From Methanoculleus sp. 7T (GTDB taxonomy: Archaea > Halobacteriota > Methanomicrobia > Methanomicrobiales > Methanoculleaceae): a stretch of 64,000 bases of DNA. The stretch lies in NCBI RefSeq assembly GCF_023195915.1, contig NZ_JALPRP010000002.1:248001-312000 (forward strand), given 5' to 3'. Below are positions 18,153-27,400 of the stretch, piece after piece. Within the stretch, counting starts at the first letter, position 1. Every line of letters starts with the position of its first letter. The notes beneath the pieces are model-generated. The model had not been told where the DNA came from, made no database searches, and saw only the letters and a list, made by a program, of their open reading frames with translations. Position numbers and translations under genes: made by a program.

Positions 18153-19127
18153 ATGCAAATGGAAGGTAACCACACCATCTGGATAGAGAAGTATCGGCCC
18201 CGGCGACTCGACGAGATGGTCGGGCAGAAGGATATCGTGGTGCGCCTTCAATCCTACGTGAAGACCGGCAACCTGCCGCACCTCCTCTTCACCGGGAGCG
18301 CAGGGATCGGTAAGACGACCGCCGCCGTGGCGCTTGCGCGGGAGTTCTTCGGCGAATCGTGGCAGATGAACTTCCGAGAGATGAACGCCTCTGACGAGCG
18401 CGGCATCGACGTCGTCAGAAACCAGATCAAGCAGTTCGCCCGGACGTCGCCGCTTGCCGGTGCGACGTTCAAGATCCTCTTTTTGGACGAGGCGGATGCG
18501 CTCACCACGGATGCACAGGCCGCCCTCAGGAGGACGATGGAGACCTACGCCCGCACCTGCCGGTTCATCCTCTCGTGCAACTACTCCTCAAAGATCATCG
18601 ACCCGATCCAGAGCCGATGCGCCATCTACCGGTTCAGGCCGCTCGACCGGGAGGCGGTCATCGAGGAGACCCGGAGGATTGCCGCAGAGGAGGGCCTCAC
18701 CGTCACGGAAGGGGCGCTCGACGCCATCGTCTACGTCGCCTCCGGGGATATGAGGAAGGCGATCAACGCCTTGCAGGGCGCCGCCATCCTCAGGCCGGAG
18801 ATCGATGAGGAGATGATCTACGAGATCACCGCGACGGCCCGCCCTGAGGAGATCGATGAACTCCTCGACCTCTCGATTGCGGGAAGGTTCGATGAGGCCG
18901 AGCAGGCGCTCTCCGAACTAACCCGCGGCCGGGGTATCGCCCCGAACGAGCTGATCAACCAGTGCTACCGGGCGCTGGTCCAGCGCGATATCGACCGGAC
19001 GCTCAAAGTGAGACTGATTGATGCTCTCGGCGAGACCGATTTCCGCCTCTCGGAGGGGGCAAGCAGCGACATCCAGATGGAGGCGCTGCTCGCCCGGTTC
19101 GTCCTCGCCGCAGAGCAGCACCGATGA
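18153..19127 (+). CDS. rfcS: replication factor C small subunit
   Basis: This 324-residue AAA+ ATPase is the small subunit of the clamp loader that places PCNA on DNA. The N-terminus [15 protein letters not shown] is the RFC box; Walker A is GSAGIGKTT (48-56), Walker B LDEADAL (111-117) and the arginine finger SRC (154-156). The C-terminal collar domain runs from about residue 230. All catalytic residues are present. The gene is 12 bases upstream of mcm, so the two are probably co-transcribed. ATGs at 18153 and 18159 are both possible. A second, divergent RFC-like subunit is encoded at 28939. Confidence 0.95.
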   Translation: MQMEGNHTIWIEKYRPRRLDEMVGQKDIVVRLQSYVKTGNLPHLLFTGSAGIGKTTAAVALAREFFGESWQMNFREMNASDERGIDVVRNQIKQFARTSPLAGATFKILFLDEADALTTDAQAALRRTMETYARTCRFILSCNYSSKIIDPIQSRCAIYRFRPLDREAVIEETRRIAAEEGLTVTEGALDAIVYVASGDMRKAINALQGAAILRPEIDEEMIYEITATARPEEIDELLDLSIAGRFDEAEQALSELTRGRGIAPNELINQCYRALVQRDIDRTLKVRLIDALGETDFRLSEGASSDIQMEALLARFVLAAEQHR

Positions 19128-19139
19128 GGTGTTCCGGCC

Positions 19140-21245
19140 GTGCCCGAAGAGGTAACCGTCGAGGTCACCGATGTCGTCGGTGAGTGGACGAAGTTTTTAA
19201 AGAAGCAGTACAAGCGGGAGCTCGCCGAGCTCTCCCGGGAGTATCCTCACAACAGGTCGCTCCTCATCGATTACCGGAAGATCCTGAACAACCGGCTGGC
19301 GTTTGAGCTCCTGCGGAGTCCGGGGAAGGTCATCGGGGACATCAGGGACGCAATCGTCCAGAACAAACTCCTCAAACTCAAGGATGGCCAGGACCCGGAA
19401 CTGATCAACATCCGGTTCACGAACCTGCCGCAGAAGACCGATGTCCGGGATATCAGGGCCGAGCAGATCAACACCTTCGTCAGCATCGAGGGTATCCTCC
19501 GGAAGACGACCGAGGTGCGTCCCCGGATCGTCAGCGCGGTCTTCAAGTGCCGCTCCTGCGGGAAACTCACCGACCCCGTCGGCCAAGGCTACGGGCGGTT
19601 CGATGAGCCAGACTTCTGCCCGAACTGCGAGCGCAAGACCAGGCTCGATCTGGTCATGAACCGGTGCCGGTTTGTCGATAGCCAGAAACTCCGGATCCAG
19701 GAGTCGCCCGAAGGCCTCCGGGGTGGCGAGCAGCCCCAGACGCTCGATGTCGACGCCACCGACGATCTCACCGGTCTGGTCGCACCGGGCGACCGGGTGG
19801 TGGTGAATGGTATCCTACGGTCCGTGCAGAGGGTCAACTACGGCCAGAAGAGCACGCTCTTTGATATCTTCCTTGAGTGCAACTCCATCGAGGTCGCCGA
19901 GAAGGAGTTCGAGGAGGTCTCGATCACCGAGGAGGACGAGGCGAAGATCATGGCGCTCGCCCGCGACCCCCTAATCTACAAAAAGATCGCCCGATCGATT
20001 GCGCCGACGATCTACGGCACCGACGACGTTAAAGAGGCGATAGCGCTCCAGCTCTTCGGTGGGATTGCGAAGGAGATGCCGGACGGTTCCCGTCTCCGCG
20101 GCGACATCCACGTTCTCCTGGTCGGCGACCCGGGTATAGCAAAGAGTCAGATCCTCCGCTACGTCGTGAAACTCTCACCCCGGGGTATCTACACGAGCGG
20201 CAAGTCGTCGACGTCCGCCGGGCTGACGGCGACGGCCGTCAAGGACGAGTTCGGCGACGGGCGCTGGACGCTCGAGGCCGGTGCGCTGGTTCTCGCCGAT
20301 ATGGGGATCGCCGCCGTCGATGAGATGGACAAGATGGCGAAAGAGGACCGGAGCGCGCTCCATGAGGCGATGGAACAGCAATCTATATCGGTCGCAAAAG
20401 CCGGCATCACCGCGACCCTGAAGTCCCGGTGCGCTCTCCTCGGTGCGGCGAACCCGAAACTCGGGCGGTTCGACCAGTTCGTCCCGATCGGCGAACAGAT
20501 CGATATGCCGCCGTCGCTCCTCTCCCGGTTCGACCTCATCTTCGTGATGACCGACCAGCCGGAAGCCGAGCGCGACGGGGCGATTGCGCAGCACATCATC
20601 AAGACCCACAGCGTCGGCGAGCTGATCAAACAGCACGAATACGCGCCGCTGCCTGAGGTCGACGACGCGTACATCGAGCGCGCCCTTGCGCCCGTCACCC
20701 CCGACATCGATCCCACGCTGCTCCGGAAGTACATCGCCTACGCCAAACGGACCTGCTTCCCCATCCTCTCCGACGGCGCGAAGGATGCGCTGATCGCCTA
20801 CTACATGCGGCTCCGGAACCTCGCGAGCGGGAACAAACCGGTCCCGGTCACGGCCCGGCAGCTCGAGGCGCTGGTCCGCCTTGCGGAGGCGAGCGCAAGG
20901 ATGCGGCTCTCGAACGCCGTCGATACGGAGGACACCGACCGCATCCTCAAGATCGTGGACGCCTGTCTCCGGCAGGTCGCCTACGACGCCGAGACCGGGA
21001 ACTTCGATATCGACAAACTCGTGACCGGCGTCACGAAGTCGCAGCGCGACATCATCAGGTCGGTCAAGGAGACTATCCGGAACGTCTCCGGCGAGTCCGG
21101 CGGCCAGGCGAAGGTCGACGAGGTCATCGACATCCTGGTGCAGCAGGGCTTCTCCCGCGACAAGGTCGAGCACACCATCGAGCAGCTGAAGCGGGGCGGG
21201 GAACTGCTCGAACCCAGGCACGGGCTTATCAAGTTGATCGGGTAG
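19140..21245 (+). CDS. mcm: replicative DNA helicase MCM
   Basis: A 701-residue MCM protein starting at GTG. The N-terminal domain has an OB fold with a zinc site (Cys137, Cys140, Cys160, Cys163). The AAA+ motor has Walker A GDPGIAKSQ (about 329-337), Walker B DEMDKM (about 394) and the arginine finger in SRFDLIF (about 462). A winged-helix domain closes the protein (about 630-700). It forms the hexameric 3'-5' helicase that unwinds DNA at the fork. The length is normal for an archaeal MCM, with no intein. Linkage to rfcS fits a replication operon. Confidence 0.96.
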   Translation: MPEEVTVEVTDVVGEWTKFLKKQYKRELAELSREYPHNRSLLIDYRKILNNRLAFELLRSPGKVIGDIRDAIVQNKLLKLKDGQDPELINIRFTNLPQKTDVRDIRAEQINTFVSIEGILRKTTEVRPRIVSAVFKCRSCGKLTDPVGQGYGRFDEPDFCPNCERKTRLDLVMNRCRFVDSQKLRIQESPEGLRGGEQPQTLDVDATDDLTGLVAPGDRVVVNGILRSVQRVNYGQKSTLFDIFLECNSIEVAEKEFEEVSITEEDEAKIMALARDPLIYKKIARSIAPTIYGTDDVKEAIALQLFGGIAKEMPDGSRLRGDIHVLLVGDPGIAKSQILRYVVKLSPRGIYTSGKSSTSAGLTATAVKDEFGDGRWTLEAGALVLADMGIAAVDEMDKMAKEDRSALHEAMEQQSISVAKAGITATLKSRCALLGAANPKLGRFDQFVPIGEQIDMPPSLLSRFDLIFVMTDQPEAERDGAIAQHIIKTHSVGELIKQHEYAPLPEVDDAYIERALAPVTPDIDPTLLRKYIAYAKRTCFPILSDGAKDALIAYYMRLRNLASGNKPVPVTARQLEALVRLAEASARMRLSNAVDTEDTDRILKIVDACLRQVAYDAETGNFDIDKLVTGVTKSQRDIIRSVKETIRNVSGESGGQAKVDEVIDILVQQGFSRDKVEHTIEQLKRGGELLEPRHGLIKLIG

Positions 21246-21608
21246 GGACCCTGCCCGCGAGGTGCGGGTCGGGCCGTCTGAAGGATGAAAGGCCCGCCCC
21301 TCACCCCGGCCACCCTGCCTGTAAAAGGCCCGATCCGCCACGAGCATTGCGAGACAATCCAGACGGTCGCCTGTCGGAGGTAGAGGGGGAACGGGATATC
21401 GGGATCAGCACCAAGGCCGGGAGGGTGGCGTTCATCTGCATCGCCCGGTTCATCTCGCAGGAAACTGTGTTGATTTGAGTTCGATCAGGAAGCGGAGGCC
21501 TTCCCGGACGCTCCCGGCGGGCGTGCCGTAGCCTCCACACTTCGGCGGCGAACGCCTCTCTCGCCGCTGCGCACAACCTCATGGAGAAGTGTCGTTTGTC
21601 TGGTAGGG
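21246..21608. other. gene-free interval after mcm
   Basis: No convincing coding sequence on either strand. A short inverted repeat (CCCGC-GAGGT-GCGGG, about 21253-21267) directly after mcm may act in transcript 3'-end formation. The remaining 300 bases show nothing I can name. Confidence 0.5.
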
Positions 21609-21797
21609 TTACCTGCTCCAGGGTGACCGACCGGCGACCAGGAGTCTCCCTGGCGGCTGGCGTCCCCTTTCACCGGGATCCTGTTTTTCTGCTGCCATCC
21701 GGCACTCGGCGCTGCAAAATCGCATCTCCTCGGGCGTGGCTTGCCGCTCCGTCAAAACCTCTCGCCCGCAATACTCGCAATGAATTGGTTCCGGCAT
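21609..21797 (-). CDS. small CxxC zinc-finger protein (DUF2116-like)
   Basis: A 62-residue protein. Residues 7-10 (CEYC) and 28-32 (CSAEC) form a four-cysteine arrangement like the small archaeal DUF2116 zinc ribbons (CxxC...FCSxxCR). The C-terminal 25 residues are basic and unstructured. A ribosome-binding site GGTGAG lies five bases before the ATG, and a TATA-like AAAAGTTTATC lies about 40 bases upstream. Function unknown; these proteins often accompany housekeeping genes. Confidence 0.55.
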   Translation of the reverse strand: MPEPIHCEYCGREVLTERQATPEEMRFCSAECRMAAEKQDPGERGRQPPGRLLVAGRSPWSR

Positions 21798-21918
21798 TAT
21801 GACTCACCGGTGATGGGAAAGGCGCGCCAGGAGATAAACTTTTTCACAGGTCCCAGAAAACCGCCTTCATAAATCCGATCGAGGCTGTTCTCGTCGATGA
21901 ATCCGGCGGGGAAGGCCG

Positions 21919-22446
21919 GTGGGAGAGGTATGCCCTGAAGGCGAGTATGCCGGGGTGGTTTCTGCAGCCCGCTTCAGCGTAAACCGGAACGCCGCCCCTT
22001 TTTCCGGCCGTCCGGGGCCCGTACCGCTCTTTGCCCTCCTCACCTTCTTTCTGGTGATCCTGACCCTTGCAGTTGCGGGGGCCGCTACGCCGTTTCCGCT
22101 CGTTGCGGACGTCCTCTCGTTTCACGGGAGAATTCAGACAATGCTCGTTACCGCCGCAGCGATGACCCCGCTTGTATTCCCCCTGTTCATAACCCCACAC
22201 CGCTGGAGGGGCGAGCCCCCGCTGCTCGCGGACAGGCTGCCGATCTTTGGGGGGGTCTTTGACGAGATCATGAACGCCCTGCCGCTCGCCGAAGGCACAT
22301 CGGCATATGATCTGGCGTTTTCCACGTTCACGCTCCTCGGGTTCTACCTCGAATGCGTGCTGGTCGCCGCCGTCTTCTACATCCTCCTCCGGGTGGTCAT
22401 TTCTCTGCGCCGCCCGGACTTTGGAGGTGGGGGTAATATGGAATGA
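21919..22446 (+). CDS. predicted membrane protein, three to four helices
   Basis: About 175 residues from a GTG; an in-frame GTG at 21955 is an alternative start. Hydrophobic segments lie near residues 38-58, 75-92 and 138-162, with a hydrophilic loop between the last two. I do not recognise the family. It has no close neighbour in the same orientation apart from a HicBA relic starting 105 bases downstream. Confidence 0.5.
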   Translation: MGEVCPEGEYAGVVSAARFSVNRNAAPFSGRPGPVPLFALLTFFLVILTLAVAGAATPFPLVADVLSFHGRIQTMLVTAAAMTPLVFPLFITPHRWRGEPPLLADRLPIFGGVFDEIMNALPLAEGTSAYDLAFSTFTLLGFYLECVLVAAVFYILLRVVISLRRPDFGGGGNME

Positions 22447-22551
22447 AACACCATCAATAGCCGGCGGAGAAACCGGGCTAAATATATCGCCAAACAACTC
22501 GAATACCACACTGATCGCCCCACTCTGATTGAATACGGGAGAGACGAATCC

Positions 22552-22793
22552 ATGAAGGTCCTAAAGATTATTGTCGAGAAACACCCGGACAGCTATGTCG
22601 CCTAGGAGTGCTTGGATTTCAGGTCGTCAGGACGGGCAACCATATCGCACTTCTCTGCGGCAATCAGGACGGCACAACGATGCCGCTCGGAATCTCGAAC
22701 CACTCCAAACTCAAAGGCTCGACCCTGCGAGCCATCTGCACCCCGGCAGGGATTCCACGCCAGGAGTTCCTGCGGGTGTATGAACAGAGTTAA
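22552..22793 (+). pseudogene. fused remnant of a HicB-HicA toxin-antitoxin pair
   Basis: The first 17 codons (MKVLKIIVEKHPDSYVA, 22552-22602, then TAG) are the N-terminus of a HicB-type antitoxin. Directly after, in another frame (about 22600-22793), comes the body of a HicA-type toxin (VLGFQVVRTGNHIALL ... GTLR-like STLRAI ... PRQEFLRVYEQ). The middle and end of hicB and the start of hicA are gone, as if one deletion had joined the two genes. HicA's catalytic region is altered but still shows its histidine. No functional product is expected. Confidence 0.7.
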
Positions 22794-22853
22794 AATGGAA
22801 TCCTCTTATTCGGGCGACAGCCCCTTATTACCCTACACCCCAAACCTACTATT

Positions 22854-23192
22854 ATGTTCACCGACCGCGAGAAAGCGGCGTTCGAAGCCGGCATCAAACT
22901 CGGCGCCCTCTACCACCAGTTCGTCGGGACGCCCATCGCCCGCGAGACCGCCGCGACCGTCGAAGCAGCCATCGAGCAGGCCGTCGGCCTCCAGCCCTAC
23001 GTGACCAATATCAGTGTCAGGCTGAACCGCGACATGATGGTCTCAAACAGGTTCGGCTACTCGGAACTCGCCGGGAAGATGTTCGACGTCGAGATCACGA
23101 CCGAGGTCGGAGCGGCCGTCTGCCGGGCCAGGCTGCGCCTCGAGGACGACTACCCCATGATGGAGATCATCGAGATCCATGAAACTACCTGA
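22854..23192 (+). CDS. mptD: archaeal dihydroneopterin aldolase
   Basis: A 112-residue protein matching the archaeal MptD family (formerly DUF372): an N-terminal FTDREKAAFEAGIKLGALYHQF helix, the GTP(I/V)AR motif near residue 36, and the ending DDYPMMEIIEIHE. It cleaves 7,8-dihydroneopterin to 6-hydroxymethyl-7,8-dihydropterin in methanopterin synthesis, so it supports methanogenesis. Length is normal. Its 3' end overlaps the next gene by 14 bases, which indicates translational coupling. Confidence 0.88.
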   Translation: MFTDREKAAFEAGIKLGALYHQFVGTPIARETAATVEAAIEQAVGLQPYVTNISVRLNRDMMVSNRFGYSELAGKMFDVEITTEVGAAVCRARLRLEDDYPMMEIIEIHETT

Positions 23193-24009
23193 GATACCGA
23201 TCACTGACGACCATATCCACATCGACCCGCAGAACGGCCGGGGGATCGAGGCCGCAAAGGACTTTAGGCGCAGCGGAGGGACTCACATCTTCCTCGTCTC
23301 GAAACCCTCCTGGTCGTTCGGCATCGAACCCTCCTCCGGCGAAGACTACCGGGAGGTCTTCGACGCGACGCTCCGGGTGGCCGATATGGTCCGGGAGACC
23401 GGGCTCGTCGTCTACCCGGTCCTCGGCGTCCACCCGGCTGAGATGAACCGTCTCGCTGAGAGGATGAGCCTTGAAGCGGCCGCCGGGGTGATGACGGCAG
23501 GACTCGACCTCGCCGCTCGCTACGTCGAAGAAGGGCAGGCCGTCGCCCTCAAAAGCGGGCGGCCCCACTATGAAGTGGCTCCGGAGGTGCTTGATGCTTC
23601 AAACGCAGTCCTCTTCCATGCGCTCGAACTCGGGGCCGCGTGCGGCTGCGCGGTGCAGCTCCACGCCGAGAGCGGGCCCTGCGCCGATGTCGTGGATATG
23701 GCCGGCCGGGCGGGAATCCCGGTCGAACGGGTCGTCAAACACTTCGCAACCCCGGATACGCCCCTTATGCCCTCCTTCATCGCGCGGCACGAGGATATCC
23801 CGGCGCTCGCCCGGGCAGGACGGCGGTTCACCATGGAGAGCGACTACATGGACGAGAATGAGAGGCCCGGCGCGGTTATCGGCCCGAAGTCGGTCCCCCG
23901 GTTCACGCGCCGCTACCTCGAAGAGGGGCTTATCACCGAAGAGGATGCCTGGCGCATTCACGCCGAGACCCCGTCGCGCACCTACGGCGTGGATATCGTC
24001 CTTTCCTAG
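23179..24009 (+). CDS. TatD-related metal-dependent hydrolase (COG1099-type)
   Basis: A 276-residue amidohydrolase-fold protein. The metal-binding motif DDHIHIDP is near residue 10, VLGVHPAEM near 90, CAVQLHAESGP near 157, a VVKHFA histidine near 185, and TMESDYMD near 215. TatD-like enzymes are deoxyribonucleases or phosphodiesterases; this archaeal branch has no firmly assigned substrate. It overlaps mptD by 14 bases, a coupling that may reflect co-expression rather than a shared pathway. Confidence 0.85.
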   Translation: MKLPEIPITDDHIHIDPQNGRGIEAAKDFRRSGGTHIFLVSKPSWSFGIEPSSGEDYREVFDATLRVADMVRETGLVVYPVLGVHPAEMNRLAERMSLEAAAGVMTAGLDLAARYVEEGQAVALKSGRPHYEVAPEVLDASNAVLFHALELGAACGCAVQLHAESGPCADVVDMAGRAGIPVERVVKHFATPDTPLMPSFIARHEDIPALARAGRRFTMESDYMDENERPGAVIGPKSVPRFTRRYLEEGLITEEDAWRIHAETPSRTYGVDIVLS

Positions 24010-24054
24010 CGGAACAGCGCACCTTTTTGACGACTCCCGCCAAAGAGATCTGTG

Positions 24055-24348
24055 ATGTACTTGAAAGTGCACCACGTACCGGGCGCCGGTGAAGTGGTGG
24101 CTGCCTGCGACTCCGAACTGCTCGGCGTCACCCTGACGCACGGAGACGTAGAGGTCTGCATCACCGGAGGGTTTTACGGCACACAGCGTGCCGCCGAGGA
24201 GGAGGTCGGCCGGGCTCTATTGGGCGCGACGAACGCGAATATCATCGGGAAGCGCGTCGTAGCCCTCGCCATCGCCATGGGGCTGATCAGAGAGGAGGAC
24301 TGCGTCATGATCGGCGACGTGCCCCACGCCCAGATATTCGGGATATAA
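24055..24348 (+). CDS. DUF424 family protein
   Basis: A 97-residue protein with the DUF424 layout: a MYLKVH start, CDSELLG near residue 20, GGFYGTQRAAEEEV near 40, and the ending NIIGKRVVALAI...GL. DUF424 proteins are small archaeal proteins of unknown function, commonly near translation or ribosome-biogenesis genes. Here it lies 3 bases upstream of nmd3. The ATG at 24055 is preferred over the in-frame GTG at 24052. Confidence 0.8.
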   Translation: MYLKVHHVPGAGEVVAACDSELLGVTLTHGDVEVCITGGFYGTQRAAEEEVGRALLGATNANIIGKRVVALAIAMGLIREEDCVMIGDVPHAQIFGI

Positions 24349-24351
24349 CCC

Positions 24352-25395
24352 ATGACTATCCAGACAAACATCTGCCCCCGTTGCGGAAAACCGACCGAGG
24401 AAGGACTCTGCCCGCAGTGCCGGGCCGCCGATACCAAGCTGCTCGCCTGCGAGCCCCGCGTGACCGCGGTCTACTGCCCGGTCTGCGACTCGCAGAAGCG
24501 CGGCAAGACCTGGTCGGACCTGCGGATGCCGCGTGAGGACCTCATCGCCGAACTGGCGGTATCGGCGGTAAGCATCCACGAGGACGCAAAAAACCTCAAG
24601 GTTGCGGTCCGGTCGGAGGATACCGCGTCGAACAGGACGGCCTGCACCGTCGAGGTGGAGGGGACCCTCTACTCGGTCCCGGTCAGCGAGACCTGCGAGG
24701 TCGAGATCCTCTGGCAGAAGGAGGCCTGCGACCGGTGCAGCCGGATCTCCGGAGGTTACTACGAGGGCATCGTCCAGGTGCGGGCGACCGATCGGAAGAT
24801 CAACGCTTACGAGCGCGAGGTCGCCGCGAGCATCGCAGAGCAGGCCGAAGAGTCCCTCCAGCAGTCGGGGGACCGCCTCTCGTTCATATCCGAACTTGAG
24901 GACTCAAAGGACGGCGTCGATATCACCGTCGGGTCCCAGCACCTCGGCCAGGAGATCGCACGGATGGTCACGGGGGCGCTCGGCGGGCGGTATACGACCC
25001 ACCCGAAACTCGTCGGCGAGAAGGACGGCAAAGCGCTCTACCGCGTCACCTACTCCATCCGCCTCCCCTTCTACCAGAAGGGGGATGTGGTGGTATCCCG
25101 GGGCGGCTACTTCGAGGTCCGCGAGATCGACGGGCGGCGGCTCCGGGTCTTCGACCTGCAGACCGGTGCGACCCGGACCCTTGCCGAGACCGAGGTCGAG
25201 CGCCTCCTCGGGAACGTCCGCGACGCCGAGTCTGCGCTCGTCGTCTTCACGCAGCCGAACATGGTGGGGCTCATGGACCCGAAGACCTACCGGACACGGG
25301 AACTCAGCGCGGTGCCGTGGACGTTCCCGGTTGAGGGGCAGCCGATCCGGGTGCTTCGCGACGAAGAGCAGGACCGCCTGGTCATCGTCGGGTGA
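24352..25395 (+). CDS. nmd3: Nmd3-like ribosome biogenesis protein
   Basis: A 347-residue protein. The N-terminus carries a zinc-binding segment with four CxxC pairs: CPRC, CPQC, CPVC and, near residue 128, CDRC. The family-typical ISGGYYEGIVQVR follows, then the DITVGSQHLGQEI segment and a beta-rich C-terminal domain. Eukaryotic Nmd3 is the export adaptor of the large ribosomal subunit; archaeal homologues, which lack the export signal, are presumed to act in 50S assembly or in eIF5A/eIF6-like quality control. The last bases overlap the next start by 4. Confidence 0.88.
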   Translation: MTIQTNICPRCGKPTEEGLCPQCRAADTKLLACEPRVTAVYCPVCDSQKRGKTWSDLRMPREDLIAELAVSAVSIHEDAKNLKVAVRSEDTASNRTACTVEVEGTLYSVPVSETCEVEILWQKEACDRCSRISGGYYEGIVQVRATDRKINAYEREVAASIAEQAEESLQQSGDRLSFISELEDSKDGVDITVGSQHLGQEIARMVTGALGGRYTTHPKLVGEKDGKALYRVTYSIRLPFYQKGDVVVSRGGYFEVREIDGRRLRVFDLQTGATRTLAETEVERLLGNVRDAESALVVFTQPNMVGLMDPKTYRTRELSAVPWTFPVEGQPIRVLRDEEQDRLVIVG

Positions 25396-26273
25396 GTATC
25401 GCCATGCGTGCGCGGAAGGTGCCGGCGGCCGCCCTCGCCGGGCTTCTGGACGCGGCGTGGGTGGACCGCACCCGCCGACCCTACGTCCGCGACGGCACCG
25501 CTTGGGTCCCGGTCAGGGAGGGGTATCCGGCCGACGAAGACCTGCCCGAGCGGGAGGGCTACCGGGGGCGCGGATATTACCTCGTCGGCGATATCGCGGT
25601 GCTCCACGGCGATGCGCCGTCGGAGGAGGAACTGGCTGCGATCGTCAGGCACTGCCGCCCCCGGGGAGTCGTCCGGGTGAAGGGGTTTTCGGGCGCAATG
25701 CGTGTCCCGGACACCGAGGTCCTCTACGGGACCACCGGCGAGGTGCGCCACCGCGAGCAGGGCTACACCTTCATTCTCGACCCGACACGGGTGATGTTTG
25801 CCCAGGGTAACCGCGTAGAAAAGGCGAGGATTGCTTCCCTCATCCGTCCCGGCGAGCGGGTCGCCGATATGTTCGCCGGGATCGGCTACTTCTCTATACC
25901 CGCCGCCTCGAGCGGCGCATGGGTCCACGCGATGGAGATCAATCCGACAGCATTTGAATACCTGCAACGAAACATTATGGCAAACCATGTCGCGGATCGC
26001 GCCACGGCAGAGGTCGGAGATTGTCGGGATCTTCTCTCCGGGGTCTACGACCGTATCCTGATGGGGCACTTCGACGCCCCGTCGATGCTCGCCGACGCCC
26101 TCGCCCATGTCCGCAGCGGGAGCGTGCTGCACGTCCACAGCATCGGCGATGCGGCGTCCGCGATCCGCGATGCGGTGGCGGAGGCGGGCTTTGCGGCGGC
26201 GGTGACCTCCCGCCGGGTGAAGAAGTACGGCCCGCACGCATGGCACATGGTGCAGGATGTGACGATATCGTGA
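25392..26273 (+). CDS. Taw2/Trm5-like tRNA wyosine-pathway transferase
   Basis: A 293-residue class I SAM enzyme. The SAM motif reads VADMFAGIGYFSIP (about 157-170), followed by ALEINP-like AMEINPTAFEYLQRN and a DRILMG segment where Trm5 would have NPP(Y/F). The latter resembles the DRxNLG motif of Tyw2/Taw2, which transfers the aminocarboxypropyl group of SAM to the tRNA-Phe wyosine base at position 37. I therefore favour Taw2 over the m1G37 methyltransferase Trm5, but only moderately. It overlaps nmd3 and coaBC, each by 4 bases. Confidence 0.8.
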   Translation: MSIAMRARKVPAAALAGLLDAAWVDRTRRPYVRDGTAWVPVREGYPADEDLPEREGYRGRGYYLVGDIAVLHGDAPSEEELAAIVRHCRPRGVVRVKGFSGAMRVPDTEVLYGTTGEVRHREQGYTFILDPTRVMFAQGNRVEKARIASLIRPGERVADMFAGIGYFSIPAASSGAWVHAMEINPTAFEYLQRNIMANHVADRATAEVGDCRDLLSGVYDRILMGHFDAPSMLADALAHVRSGSVLHVHSIGDAASAIRDAVAEAGFAAAVTSRRVKKYGPHAWHMVQDVTIS

Positions 26274-27400
26274 AGACACTCTTGGGAAAGACGGTGGTCC
26301 TCGCCGTGACGGGGAGCATCGCAGCCGTGGAGACCGTGAAACTCGCTCACGCCCTGCGCCGCCGGGGCGCAACGGTGCAGGCGGTCATGACCCCGGCGGC
26401 GGCCGGGATCATCCACCCCGACGCCCTGACGTATGCGACCGGGCGGCCGGCGATCACCAGGATCACCGGCCTCGTGGAGCACGTCCTCTACTGCGGCGAA
26501 GGCGGGGCCGCGGACCTCCTCCTGATCGCTCCCTGCACGGCAAACACCATCGGAAAGATCGCCTGCGGTATCGACGACACCCCGGTCACGACCTTTGCGA
26601 CGACCGCGCTCGGGCGGGGGATGCCGGTGGTTGTGGCCCCGGCGATGCACGAGAGCATGTACCGCCATCCGGGGGTTGCCGAGAACTTACGGAGGCTCCG
26701 CTCCTGGGGCATCGACGTCGTCGACCCGAAGATTGAGGAGGGGAAGGCGAAGGTTGCCGAGAACGACGTCGTCGTCCTCCACGCCGAGCGGGCGGTCTCC
26801 GGCAGGCCGCTTGCAGGGAAACGGGTCCTGATCACGAGCGGGGCGTGTGCGGAGCCTCTCGACGACGTCAGGGTCCTCACCACGCGGTCGACCGGGCAGA
26901 TGGGGCGGGCGCTTGCGCTCGAGGCCTTCCGGTTCGGCGCCGACGTGACGGTGGTGCACAGGGATTCGTTTCCCTGTGTACGGAATATCCATGTCACGAC
27001 CGCCGCGGAGATGCGGGAAGCGGTCCTCCGGGTCTGCCGGGACGAGGGGGTCGATATCTACGCGAGCGCGGCGGCTATATCCGACTTCGCGCCTGAGCGC
27101 CGCGAGGGGAAGATCCCGAGCGGATCGCCCCTGACGGTCAGGCTCGATCCCCTTCCGAAGGTCATCGATGCGGTGATGGCCGCCTGCCGCCCCGTGACGG
27201 TGGCGTTCAAACTTGGGTGGAACGAGGAGGAGCGGGCGAGGGCCATGCTCAAGGCCGGTGTGCGGATGGTCGTGGTGAACGCCCCGCCGGTGATGGGGGC
27301 GGCGGAGGGGTCGTTCTCGCTCATGACCGCCGGCGGGGTCACCGAGGTGACCGGGAGCAAAGAGGAGGTCGCGGCAGCGGTATGGTCCGGACTGCTGTAG
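26270..27400 (+). CDS. coaBC: bifunctional phosphopantothenoylcysteine decarboxylase / phosphopantothenate-cysteine ligase
   Basis: About 376 residues from a GTG that overlaps the previous stop (GTGA). The N-terminal flavin-dependent CoaC half has the VTGSIAAVE motif (near residue 12), LIAPCTANTIGKIACGI (near 85) and PAMHESMY (near 125, the PAMNxxM-type motif). The C-terminal CoaB half has LITSGACAEPLD (near 188) and an AAISDF motif (near 268). It ligates cysteine to phosphopantothenate and decarboxylates the product, two steps of CoA synthesis. The 3' end overlaps the pantoate kinase gene by 19 bases; all the archaeal pantothenate-to-phosphopantetheine genes follow in order. Confidence 0.93.
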   Translation: MKTLLGKTVVLAVTGSIAAVETVKLAHALRRRGATVQAVMTPAAAGIIHPDALTYATGRPAITRITGLVEHVLYCGEGGAADLLLIAPCTANTIGKIACGIDDTPVTTFATTALGRGMPVVVAPAMHESMYRHPGVAENLRRLRSWGIDVVDPKIEEGKAKVAENDVVVLHAERAVSGRPLAGKRVLITSGACAEPLDDVRVLTTRSTGQMGRALALEAFRFGADVTVVHRDSFPCVRNIHVTTAAEMREAVLRVCRDEGVDIYASAAAISDFAPERREGKIPSGSPLTVRLDPLPKVIDAVMAACRPVTVAFKLGWNEEERARAMLKAGVRMVVVNAPPVMGAAEGSFSLMTAGGVTEVTGSKEEVAAAVWSGLL

